Assembly (NCBI GenBank): GCA_044233745.1
Contig: JBIIJN010000072.1
Coordinates: forward strand, 1 to 14,174
Reading direction: 5' to 3'
Length of the DNA: 14,174 nucleotides
Origin: UBA6165 sp044233745
Lineage (GTDB): Bacteria > Bacteroidota > Bacteroidia > Flavobacteriales_D > Crocinitomicaceae
The notes under the pieces were generated by a model. That model made no database searches. It saw only the letters and a list, made by a program, of their open reading frames with translations, and was not told the DNA's origin. Position 1 is the stretch's first letter. Each line of letters opens with the position of its first letter. The translations under genes and the position numbers were made by a program. Of this stretch, positions 1-6,530 are shown one piece after another.

Positions 1-501
1 AAGTCCTTCTTCTGCCAATTTTGCTACTTCTGGGTGAATATCATCAATGTTCATGATGAACCTAAGTTTGGCAGAAAAGCCTACGGCAATTGTTGGTTTA
101 ATGTGAAACATAAAACCCAAAATATCCAGTTGTATTCCTGTATAAATTCCAACAGAACGAGCATTAGGACTGTTATAATCACTAATATTGAAAATTGAAT
201 TTTCGTAAAACATGGAATCCGATAGCCATCCAGTATCTTTTCTTAAAGAGTAAGGCCAACTTTTTCTGGGCATTACACTGGCGTCGAAATATTTGGCGTT
301 CTGCCAGAAATCGAAATTAAAACTTAATAAATTTAAATCAAATTTGTAGCGTCCATCGACAATTGAAGCTGGCTGTATGTCCGCCCCCATAATTCCGCCA
401 TAATTGCTCTGAAGTGAACCGAGATAGTTTTGCGCATTTAATACCGAATTAAAAACGAAAACAAACATTAGTAGACAGATACATTTTGTAATGAGTTTCA
501 T
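1..501 (-). CDS. DUF5723-like outer-membrane protein, 5' part (C-terminus beyond window)
   Basis: The reading frame is open from an ATG at 501 down to base 1, giving 167 codons without a stop; the rest lies outside the window. Residues 1-23 form a signal peptide (K2, K6, then a hydrophobic LLMFVFVF stretch) with a likely cut at NA|QNYLG. The mature start, with SNYGG and a nearby QPASIVDGRYKFDLNLL block, resembles the start of DUF5723 proteins. These are Bacteroidota outer-membrane beta-barrel-like proteins of unknown function, some found with gliding or type IX secretion genes. Alternating hydrophobic segments such as GIQLDILGFMFHI and AVGFSAKLRFIM fit membrane strands. The family call rests on the N-terminal pattern only; an export role is well supported, a specific function is not. 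Confidence 0.72.
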   Translation of the reverse strand, partial: MKLITKCICLLMFVFVFNSVLNAQNYLGSLQSNYGGIMGADIQPASIVDGRYKFDLNLLSFNFDFWQNAKYFDASVMPRKSWPYSLRKDTGWLSDSMFYENSIFNISDYNSPNARSVGIYTGIQLDILGFMFHIKPTIAVGFSAKLRFIMNIDDIHPEVAKLAEEGL

Positions 502-756
502 TCTATTTTTATTAAGATTTAGGGCGGAAAAGTAGCGCTTTTTTTTTACTTTGTTCTTTCGAAGAATAAATATAACTGAATAACCAATTTTACTGAAGAG
601 CCTTAGAATAGAATGAAATAAAAAATCAGTTTTTCAAAAACAGACGATCTTTTAAAATATCACGATTAAAAATTTTACCGAAATCCGAGTTTCTGAATTT
701 CATGAGAATCAAAGTGATTGAGGTAATGAATTCAATTTCATTTCTCCCTGACTGAA
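502..756. other. A+T-rich intergenic gap
   Basis: Between the small exported gene and the DUF5723-like gene. It holds the possible promoter of the latter near 527-534 and a short GTTTTTCAAAAAC palindrome at 629-641. I see no gene, tRNA or convincing terminator. Confidence 0.5.
527..534 (-). promoter_or_regulatory. Possible -7 box of the DUF5723-like gene
   Basis: Reads TACTTTTC on the minus strand, one mismatch from the Bacteroidota -7 consensus TAnnTTTG, 25 nt before the ATG at 501. No convincing -33 TTG is visible at the usual distance. Confidence 0.4.
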
Positions 757-1137
757 TTATTTCACCTTCTCAAACACCAAGTTGTTAAACATAGGTAAAT
801 CAATCGTTGCGCTTTTGGGCTTGTTGGCAAAAGAAATGACACAAGGACCAAAGGGTGTGTCAAATTTGGCGGTATAGGAAAGTGCTGCATTAGCCCCTTT
901 TTTCTTTTCAACAAAGCTGCTGAATGATTTTCCGCCCAATTTCAAGATCACGCGCGATTCATAAACCAAGAGAAACGCAATCGTAGCTTCCACTTTAGTC
1001 GTCTGCCCGTCGTGTTCAATTTCATACGAAGGCATTTCACAGCGGTATTGTCCACGGAACTTTTTCGGGATACTGAAATTGCCCCCTGCCGAGGTCAACA
1101 ACAATCCGAGAAGTAAAAAGCAAATTGAAATACGCAT
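757..1137 (-). CDS. Small exported protein of unknown function
   Basis: A 126-residue protein I cannot assign to a family. Residues 1-18 (MRISICFLLLGLLLTSAGG region) form a clear signal peptide, so the product should reach the periplasm or outer membrane, or be secreted. The mature part is about 108 residues, rich in alternating polar and hydrophobic residues (a likely beta sandwich), with two cysteines at 33 and 99 that could form a disulfide. The frame opens seven codons earlier (ATG at 1158), but the ATG at 1137 is preferred. It puts the signal peptide at the N-terminus and is preceded 3 nt upstream by a perfect -7 box, which lies inside the longer version. It follows the stop of the upstream minus-strand gene by about 30 bases, so it may also be read from that gene's transcript. 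Confidence 0.7.
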   Translation of the reverse strand: MRISICFLLLGLLLTSAGGNFSIPKKFRGQYRCEMPSYEIEHDGQTTKVEATIAFLLVYESRVILKLGGKSFSSFVEKKKGANAALSYTAKFDTPFGPCVISFANKPKSATIDLPMFNNLVFEKVK

Positions 1138-1140
1138 GTG

Positions 1141-1148
1141 CAAATGTA
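1141..1148 (-). promoter_or_regulatory. -7 box directly before the small exported gene
   Basis: TACATTTG, a perfect match to TAnnTTTG, followed by CAC and then the ATG at 1137. Transcription would begin at or next to the start codon. No -33 element is evident. Confidence 0.55.
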
Positions 1149-1168
1149 TGCAAAACATTTCAGAGAAT

Positions 1169-2686
1169 TTAGCTGCGAAGTTCGTGCATGGTGGTGCCCT
1201 TCAATTTTGATTCAATCCACAAGCCAAGGTCAAAATATTCCAGAATCACCTTTTCACGATGGTCTTTCATCATGGTTTCAATGTCGCGTTTCATATTTTG
1301 AAAATGCTCGATGCGCTCCGACTTGGTTTGGATACGGTTGAGTTTCTGAATACTCTCAATCAAATAGCTTTCAATCACATAATTTCTATCCGATTTACTC
1401 AATATGCGCTTTGTTGAATTGATGTGATAGGTCAGCAGGCTTTGGTTGTCTAATTCATAGTGAATAAACATATTCAACACGCGCGCAAAGCTGTAAATAT
1501 CCTGTCGCAGCATGGTTTCATTGTCGTTAATGAGTTCGTTGAGTACTTTCATGGCCTGTTTATAGGCTCCGCAACCAAAATGGGCATAGGCAGTATGATA
1601 GGCAAAAATGAGTCGCTGTTCTTTGGTCAGTTTATCAGCATAAATCGCATGATTTTTTTCTGTTTCACCGATATATCCAAGTGCTTCCCAGAATTTTCCT
1701 TGCGCGTTGAGTAAAATCAAATGGTAGCCCGTAGAAACAGCATACAAGCGCACCTGCATATCAACCGATTGAAAACCAGGTTCATCTTGCGCATGTTTCA
1801 AAGTTTCAATAATGTCCATTGCTCCATCGAAGTCTTTGATATCAATATAGCATCGAATCAAATGGGCTTGGGCAGAAAGGTAACGCTTGGTCAAATCTGC
1901 CTTAATTTTCGGGTTTTCATCCAAGATAGAAATCACACGTTTGAAAAACACAAATGAGTCCTGATAATCGCGATTGGTGGCACTACACAAACCTTTGATG
2001 TAATAGCAAATAGAGGTGGCCCGGATAGACAACGCGGTATTTTTCCCTTTAATGAGGTGATAATCAGCAATGCCATCTACCACCGCCTTTTCGTCATCGT
2101 TTCTTGAAAACCCACCACTTCTAAAAATATAGTTGATTTTGGAATAAAGCACTTGGTATTCAGCCAAATTCCTAAGTTTCGCAATCACAGTTTCTTCTTC
2201 TGCAATCAATTGATCCAAATCAAATTCAAAATCACCCGATTCGTAGGATTCCTCCAAGAGTTTTTTCTCCCATGCGATGAGCTCAAACCAATAGTAGAAT
2301 TTCTCGTACTCTTGGGCAATTTTCTTCGATTTCTTGATGATTTTATGACATTCACCAAACAGGGCTTTTTGGTAAAGAATCTCCACGTTTTTGATTTCTT
2401 GTTGCAGCTGACTGTTTACCGATTGTTCGCCATAAAACATCCGCAAGCTTTTGAGAATCAATTTATAAAGATGATTTTTTTCTGACGGCAAATGGGCTAT
2501 GAAACGCTCGTTTTTAAAATATTCTTTGAGCTCTTCTTCATCGTAATTGTCCTGGCGTTCGATATAGTCAAAAATCTTAATGTAGTTTTTATCCCCCGAT
2601 TGTAACGACGATGTGAGCTTGAAAAATCGTTTCTCCGACTTGGTTAACGACTGAACGAGCTTGAATAATTCATGCGATGGTTTCAT
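1169..2686 (-). CDS. TPR-like all-helical cytoplasmic protein of unknown function
   Basis: A 505-residue protein with no signal peptide or membrane segment. The N-terminus (MKPSHELFKLVQSLTKSEKRFFKL) is a basic amphipathic helical region. The rest is helical, with repeated aromatic/alanine spacing typical of tetratricopeptide-like hairpins, for example around FFKRVISILDENPKI, AHLIRCYIDIKDFDGAMDII and AYAHFGCGAYKQAMKVLNEL (about residues 250-400). I know proteins of this general kind as common Bacteroidota hypotheticals; no catalytic motif is visible, so a scaffold or protein-binding role is only an inference. The start fits the conserved-looking N-terminus, and a near-consensus -7 box sits only 4 nt upstream. 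It is transcribed away from the yicC operon and is followed closely by the small exported gene. Confidence 0.75.
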   Translation of the reverse strand: MKPSHELFKLVQSLTKSEKRFFKLTSSLQSGDKNYIKIFDYIERQDNYDEEELKEYFKNERFIAHLPSEKNHLYKLILKSLRMFYGEQSVNSQLQQEIKNVEILYQKALFGECHKIIKKSKKIAQEYEKFYYWFELIAWEKKLLEESYESGDFEFDLDQLIAEEETVIAKLRNLAEYQVLYSKINYIFRSGGFSRNDDEKAVVDGIADYHLIKGKNTALSIRATSICYYIKGLCSATNRDYQDSFVFFKRVISILDENPKIKADLTKRYLSAQAHLIRCYIDIKDFDGAMDIIETLKHAQDEPGFQSVDMQVRLYAVSTGYHLILLNAQGKFWEALGYIGETEKNHAIYADKLTKEQRLIFAYHTAYAHFGCGAYKQAMKVLNELINDNETMLRQDIYSFARVLNMFIHYELDNQSLLTYHINSTKRILSKSDRNYVIESYLIESIQKLNRIQTKSERIEHFQNMKRDIETMMKDHREKVILEYFDLGLWIESKLKGTTMHELRS

Positions 2687-2690
2687 GGTG

Positions 2691-2698
2691 CTAATGTA
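2691..2698 (-). promoter_or_regulatory. -7 box of the TPR-like gene
   Basis: TACATTAG, one mismatch from TAnnTTTG, separated from the ATG at 2686 by only CACC. If used, the transcript would be leaderless or nearly so. Confidence 0.42.
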
Positions 2699-2814
2699 AG
2701 AATCAAAAATTCTCAGTGGGCATTTTATTCGAAATTATTCTTGGATTCCTAAAAACGAATCGCCTTCATTTATTGGCTAAGTGCTTTCAACAACCCGAGC
2801 TCCGATAAAATCAC

Positions 2815-2822
2815 TATTTTTG
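2815..2822 (+). promoter_or_regulatory. -7 box of the yicC-gmk-nadD-rsmG operon
   Basis: TATTTTTG, a perfect Bacteroidota -7 match, 13 nt before the yicC ATG. The 149-bp gap it lies in also carries the promoter of the diverging TPR-like gene. A -33 TTG at 17-21 bp is not evident. The leader is A-rich with no Shine-Dalgarno. Confidence 0.6.
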
Positions 2823-2835
2823 CAAAAAAAATTAT

Positions 2836-3705
2836 ATGCTGCAATCCATGACGGGCTTTGGTCGTGCCACAGGAAATTGGATGAACAAATCGTTCACCGT
2901 TGAAATCCGAGCACTCAACAGCAAAATGCTAGATTTGACCTTGAAACTGCCGCAGGAATTTCGCAGCAAAGAAATCGATTTCCGAAAATTAATGGCAGAT
3001 GGTTTACTACGCGGTAAAATTGATGTGGCCATTCAGGTGGATAACCAATCTTTACAGGCTGTTCCGCAAATCAATTTAGAAGTGGCCAAAAGCTATTATG
3101 AGCAAATCCGACGCTTGGAAACTGAAATCAACCGCGATAGTCCAGACCCCATTGCGTTGATTTTGCGTGTACCTGAAGTACTGTCCAATGCCAAACAAGA
3201 ACCCGATGAAGCTGAAATCAATTACCTACAAAGTTTAATCGAACAGGCCTTGCTACATACCATTGCTTTTCGCGAACAAGAAGGTCAGGCTTTGATCAAA
3301 GATTTCACGGAAAACATCAACCAAATTGGACATTTGATGACACTCTTGGAGCCTTATGAAAACGAAAGAATTCAAACGGTAAAAGAGCGTTTGCAGCGCA
3401 ATTTGGAAGAAAAATTGAATGAATACATCGACCAAAATCGTTTGGAGCAAGAATTCATCATGTACATTGAAAAACTCGATATTTCTGAGGAAAAAATGCG
3501 TCTTGCTAATCACCTCAACTATTTCATAGACACTATGAATGATGGCGCCGATGTGGGGAAGAAATTGGGCTTCATCTCCCAAGAAATTGGTCGGGAAATC
3601 AACACATTGGGCAGCAAATCCAATCACGCTGAAATGCAGAAGATTGTGGTTCAGATGAAGGATTTATTAGAAAAAATAAAAGAACAAATTTTGAATACTT
3701 TATAG
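2836..3705 (+). CDS. yicC: YicC family endoribonuclease
   Basis: A 289-residue cytoplasmic protein. It opens with the family hallmark MLQSMTGFGRA, the start of the YicC-like N-terminal domain, which continues through the typical VEIRALNSKMLDLTLKLP block (about residues 22-40). The C-terminal DUF1732 domain is recognisable by GKKLGFISQEIGREINTLGS and the closing KIVVQMKDLLEKIKEQILN helix. The length matches the family's usual 285-295 residues. E. coli YicC is described as an endoribonuclease linked to small-RNA turnover and stationary-phase survival; its role here is inferred by homology. It is first in the operon and ends one base before gmk starts, an adjacency seen in many bacteria. Confidence 0.93.
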   Translation: MLQSMTGFGRATGNWMNKSFTVEIRALNSKMLDLTLKLPQEFRSKEIDFRKLMADGLLRGKIDVAIQVDNQSLQAVPQINLEVAKSYYEQIRRLETEINRDSPDPIALILRVPEVLSNAKQEPDEAEINYLQSLIEQALLHTIAFREQEGQALIKDFTENINQIGHLMTLLEPYENERIQTVKERLQRNLEEKLNEYIDQNRLEQEFIMYIEKLDISEEKMRLANHLNYFIDTMNDGADVGKKLGFISQEIGREINTLGSKSNHAEMQKIVVQMKDLLEKIKEQILNTL

Positions 3706-3706
3706 C

Positions 3707-4279
3707 ATGAGTTTGGGCAAATGCATCATATTTTCGGCACCATCAGGAGCAGGTAAAACAACCATTGTTCGGCACTTGTTGAACGATACTGATTTGCCCT
3801 TGGGATTTTCTGTTTCGGCAACTTCTCGAGCACCTCGACCCAATGAAATTGATGGCGTTGACTACAATTTTTTGACCGTTGATAAATTCCGTGAACTCAT
3901 TTTGCACGACGCTTTCATTGAATGGGAAGAGGTTTATGCCGAACATTTTTATGGCACCGTGAAATCGGAATTGGAACGCGTCTGGGCTGAGGGTAAAGCC
4001 GTAGTGTTTGACGTAGATGTCGTTGGCGGATTGAATCTCAAAAATATTTTGGGCGATCAAGCACTGGCAATTTTTGTTGAGGCACCTTCCATTGAAGCCT
4101 TGGAAGAACGCCTGCGCAATCGCAAAACAGAGTCGGAGGAAAAAATTCAACTGCGCATCGCAAAAGCCAAAAAAGAAATGGAATCAGCCCGTGAATTTGA
4201 TGTGATTATTGTAAACGACAACCTAGAATCGGCTTTTCATAAAGCGGAGACTGTGGTGGCTAATTTTATCCAAAAATAA
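3707..4279 (+). CDS. gmk: Guanylate kinase
   Basis: This 190-residue enzyme phosphorylates GMP to GDP with ATP in the cytoplasm, feeding GTP, dGTP and ppGpp synthesis. The Walker A loop APSGAGKT is at residues 11-18. The GMP-binding segment follows with SATSRAPRPNEIDGVDYNF (about 37-56) and IEWEEVYAEHFYGT (about 71-84). The VFDVDVVGG strand is at 100-108, and the lid contains RLRNRKTESEEKIQLRI (about 135-151). All expected residues are present and the length is normal. The gene begins one base after the yicC stop, and its TAA shares a base with the nadD ATG, so the three genes are probably translationally coupled. Confidence 0.97.
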   Translation: MSLGKCIIFSAPSGAGKTTIVRHLLNDTDLPLGFSVSATSRAPRPNEIDGVDYNFLTVDKFRELILHDAFIEWEEVYAEHFYGTVKSELERVWAEGKAVVFDVDVVGGLNLKNILGDQALAIFVEAPSIEALEERLRNRKTESEEKIQLRIAKAKKEMESAREFDVIIVNDNLESAFHKAETVVANFIQK

Positions 4280-4881
4280 TGCGCATCGGCTTATATTTTG
4301 GCACTTACAATCCCATTCATGTTGGGCATTTGATTATCGCCAATCACATGGCAGAGCGCGATGATATGGACCAAGTGTGGCTCGTCGTAACTCCACAAAA
4401 CCCCTTGAAAAGCAATAGCAATCTTTTGGCAGATTACCACCGTTTGGCTTTGGTGAAAATCGCCATCGACGATAATTTTAATTTGCGGGCCAGCGATGTA
4501 GAATTCAATCTGCCAAAGCCTTCTTATACCGTAGATACCTTGGCGCATCTGCGTGAACAATATCCCGAGCATCAATTTGCGTTGATTATGGGCGAGGACA
4601 ATTTGCGCACGTTTCACAAATGGAAAAACTATGAAGTTATCTTGGAACGCCATCAGATATATGTCTATCCGAGACCGATTACTTTGGCTGAATTGAATAA
4701 CGAAGTTGCGCCTACAAAAAGCGAGATTCACGACCACAAAAATGTAATTGTTACCGATTCTCCCATGATGCAAATTTCAAGCACCATCATTCGAAACAAG
4801 ATTCAAAAGGGTCAGAGCATTCAATATTTGGTTACTGATGCTGTTCGACAATACATCGACGAAATGAATTTTTATCGTTAA
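4279..4881 (+). CDS. nadD: Nicotinate (nicotinamide) nucleotide adenylyltransferase
   Basis: A 200-residue enzyme that joins NaMP and ATP to give deamido-NAD, the common step of de novo and salvage NAD synthesis. The nucleotidyltransferase signature GTYNPIHVGH is at residues 8-17. The substrate-side LPKPSYTVDTL block is at 78-88, GEDN at 105-108, and the ATP-binding ISSTIIR motif at 166-172. The length is typical. The ATG overlaps the gmk stop by one base, and rsmG starts six bases after the nadD stop. Close coupling of gmk and nadD suggests shared control of purine nucleotide and NAD supply with growth, which is inference. Confidence 0.95.
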   Translation: MRIGLYFGTYNPIHVGHLIIANHMAERDDMDQVWLVVTPQNPLKSNSNLLADYHRLALVKIAIDDNFNLRASDVEFNLPKPSYTVDTLAHLREQYPEHQFALIMGEDNLRTFHKWKNYEVILERHQIYVYPRPITLAELNNEVAPTKSEIHDHKNVIVTDSPMMQISSTIIRNKIQKGQSIQYLVTDAVRQYIDEMNFYR

Positions 4882-4887
4882 TTCAAC

Positions 4888-5511
4888 ATGAACGAAATCC
4901 TGAGATATTTTCCTGAACTCACGCCAAAACAAGTCGAACAATTTGCGGCTTTGAGTGACTTGTATGCGGAGTGGAACGCCCAAATCAACGTAATCAGCCG
5001 CAAGGATATGGACGAGTTTTATGTGCGCCATGTGTTACATTCTTTGGGCATTGCTAAGGTGATGAAGTTTGCGCCAGGTTCTAAAATTTTAGACATTGGA
5101 ACGGGAGGCGGCTTTCCTGGAATTCCCTTGGCGATTTTATTTCCACAAGTTCAATTTGTGCTGGTAGATTCCATCGGAAAAAAAATCAAAGTGGTGAATG
5201 AAGTCGCTATCGCATTGCAATTGGAAAATGTAACAGGCATCCACGAACGCGCTGAAAATGTGAAAGGCAAATTTGATTTTATCGTCAGCCGGGCAGTAAC
5301 CGCAATGGAAAACTTTTTGCCTTGGTGCAACGGAAAATTTGACTCCGTGCAACGCAATCCGTTTCCCAATGGGATTTTATATTTAAAAGGCGGCGATTTG
5401 ACTGAAGAATTAAAACCGGTAAAACAAGCCCTTGACATTTTTAATCTCGCTGACATTTTTGAAGATGAATTTTTCGAGACCAAGAAAGTGGTTTATGTGA
5501 AGATGACCTGA
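4888..5511 (+). CDS. rsmG: 16S rRNA (guanine527-N7)-methyltransferase
   Basis: A 207-residue SAM-dependent enzyme that methylates G527 (E. coli numbering) in the 530 loop of 16S rRNA; its loss gives low-level streptomycin resistance in other bacteria. The family's YAEWNAQINVISRKD segment lies at about 26-40, followed by RHVLHSL at 47-53. The SAM-binding loop DIGTGGGFPGIP is at 69-80, the second acidic strand VLVDSIGKK at 91-99, SRAV at 134-137 and YLKGGD at 165-170. It is last in the operon; a strong terminator-like hairpin starts about 45 bases after its TGA. Confidence 0.95.
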   Translation: MNEILRYFPELTPKQVEQFAALSDLYAEWNAQINVISRKDMDEFYVRHVLHSLGIAKVMKFAPGSKILDIGTGGGFPGIPLAILFPQVQFVLVDSIGKKIKVVNEVAIALQLENVTGIHERAENVKGKFDFIVSRAVTAMENFLPWCNGKFDSVQRNPFPNGILYLKGGDLTEELKPVKQALDIFNLADIFEDEFFETKKVVYVKMT

Positions 5512-5533
5512 CTTGGTTACCAATTCCGCCATC

Positions 5534-5681
5534 CTCGATACGCGCTCGTTCCTCGAGCACTCGGTCGGCTGGCTGTTTGGAATGCCAGCCGACCGAGTGT
5601 TTTCTTAGTCGAAAAGGAGAATTAGGGCGATAAGAATACATTGGATTGAGACTAAGAAAATGTATCGAGAACGGCGCCTCG
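5534..5681. repeat. Nested inverted-repeat element, three-way-junction fold
   Basis: Three pairs of arms lie almost end to end. A perfect 16-bp hairpin is at 5558-5573 / 5584-5599. A perfect 11-bp repeat (TTTTCTTAGTC) is at 5600-5610 / 5650-5660. An enclosing stem pairs 5542-5556 with 5665-5677 (13 Watson-Crick pairs, with bulges at 5546 and 5551). Only one base separates the outer arm from the first hairpin, none separates the two inner stems, and four separate the second stem from the outer arm. A competing 7-bp pairing, 5534-5540 with 5663-5669, also exists. The arms of the hairpin and outer stem are clearly more G+C-rich than the flanks. It may be a dispersed intergenic repeat, a MITE-like remnant or a structured RNA; only part of it is needed for termination. 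Confidence 0.6.
5558..5606 (+). terminator. Strong hairpin terminator after rsmG
   Basis: A perfect 16-bp G+C-rich stem (CACTCGGTCGGCTGGC and its complement) with a 10-nt loop, followed by TTTTCTT. It lies 46 bases after the rsmG stop and would end the yicC-gmk-nadD-rsmG transcript before the CPBP gene. The T tract is interrupted by a C, so intrinsic termination is likely but not certain. Confidence 0.65.
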
Positions 5682-5696
5682 TAGAAGAAAACTATA

Positions 5697-5704
5697 CATA
5701 TTTG
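5697..5704 (+). promoter_or_regulatory. -7 box of the CPBP protease gene
   Basis: CATATTTG, one mismatch from TAnnTTTG, followed by ACAA and the ATG at 5709. It lies just outside the nested repeat, so the CPBP gene probably has its own promoter. The short distance would make the message essentially leaderless. Confidence 0.42.
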
Positions 5705-5708
5705 ACAA

Positions 5709-6530
5709 ATGAAAAACAGAATTAATTTTACCCCCCTACTCGCACTCATCGGCTTAATGCTAACCGGATTATTGCTGGTAGCTTTGAGTACAACGATATT
5801 TTTTCCAAATTTAACAGAGGCGTCGGCAAGCACAAATCCTATGCAATTTCTTGGTTTTGTGGCCATAAGTTTGATTTTAACTTTCGGTTTACCTGCTATT
5901 ATTTGGTTAAGAATTTATGGCACCTTGGCGCGCTTTGATGAACCTATCTCCAGAAACTATAAATTCTATGGCATAGCCTTCCTACTTTTTGTGGCGTTGC
6001 TTTTTGTTTCAGAAGGTGCTTATGCCATACTCAACCAAATCTTTGAATCTCGAGGATGGACAGATTTTACAAATGAACCAGACAACCTGAAAAGCGTGCG
6101 TGATTTACTAAATAATAAATCCCTTTTACCAGCAACTATTTTAGTCATCGCGATTGTTCCCGCCATTGCAGAGGAGTTTTTCTTCCGCAAAGTGATTTTT
6201 GGCTTTCTGCATAAACAGACCAATACCTTTTGGGTGCCTGCCATACTCAGCTCAATGTTTTTTGCAGGATTACACCAACATGTAATCACACTCATCCCAA
6301 TTTTCCTCCTCGGTTTAGGTTTGACCTATGCCTATTATGTAACGCGAAACATCTGGCTGCCCATATTATTTCATGCGCTCAACAACTCGCTTTCCATCAT
6401 ATTGGTTTACGCAGAAGTGGATCAAAGCAGCTCAACCCACTGGATCATCACCTTGGTCTGTAGTTTGCTCGTGGCCTATTTATTTTTGAATCATTTGCCG
6501 AAGAGAGAAAACGAGGAAGATGTAGCCTAA
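5709..6530 (+). CDS. CPBP-family intramembrane glutamic endopeptidase
   Basis: A 273-residue integral membrane protein with hydrophobic segments at about 8-33, 46-70, 85-110, 139-155, 175-185, 192-212, 214-233 and 244-261. The CPBP (CAAX protease and bacteriocin-processing, Abi/Rce1-like) signatures are intact: EEFFFR at 155-160 (catalytic Glu pair plus Arg), FAGLH at 185-189 and HALNN at 222-226. Members cleave membrane-linked substrates or give self-immunity to bacteriocins; the substrate here is unknown, and no bacteriocin-like gene is seen nearby. It stands alone between the terminator and a converging gene: its TAA (6528-6530) overlaps the stop of the GT-C gene on the other strand. The ATG at 5709 fits the -7 box and the first membrane helix. 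Confidence 0.9.
   Translation: MKNRINFTPLLALIGLMLTGLLLVALSTTIFFPNLTEASASTNPMQFLGFVAISLILTFGLPAIIWLRIYGTLARFDEPISRNYKFYGIAFLLFVALLFVSEGAYAILNQIFESRGWTDFTNEPDNLKSVRDLLNNKSLLPATILVIAIVPAIAEEFFFRKVIFGFLHKQTNTFWVPAILSSMFFAGLHQHVITLIPIFLLGLGLTYAYYVTRNIWLPILFHALNNSLSIILVYAEVDQSSSTHWIITLVCSLLVAYLFLNHLPKRENEEDVA

Noticed and set aside
629..641. GTTTTTCAAAAAC hairpin as a terminator for the small exported gene
   Set aside because: The stem is A+T-only apart from the closing pair and leaves almost no loop; it is also over 110 bases from the stop.
3253..5483. Minus-strand open frames opposite the yicC-gmk-nadD-rsmG operon
   Set aside because: They are antisense to genes with complete conserved motifs, have no recognisable domains and no promoter boxes.
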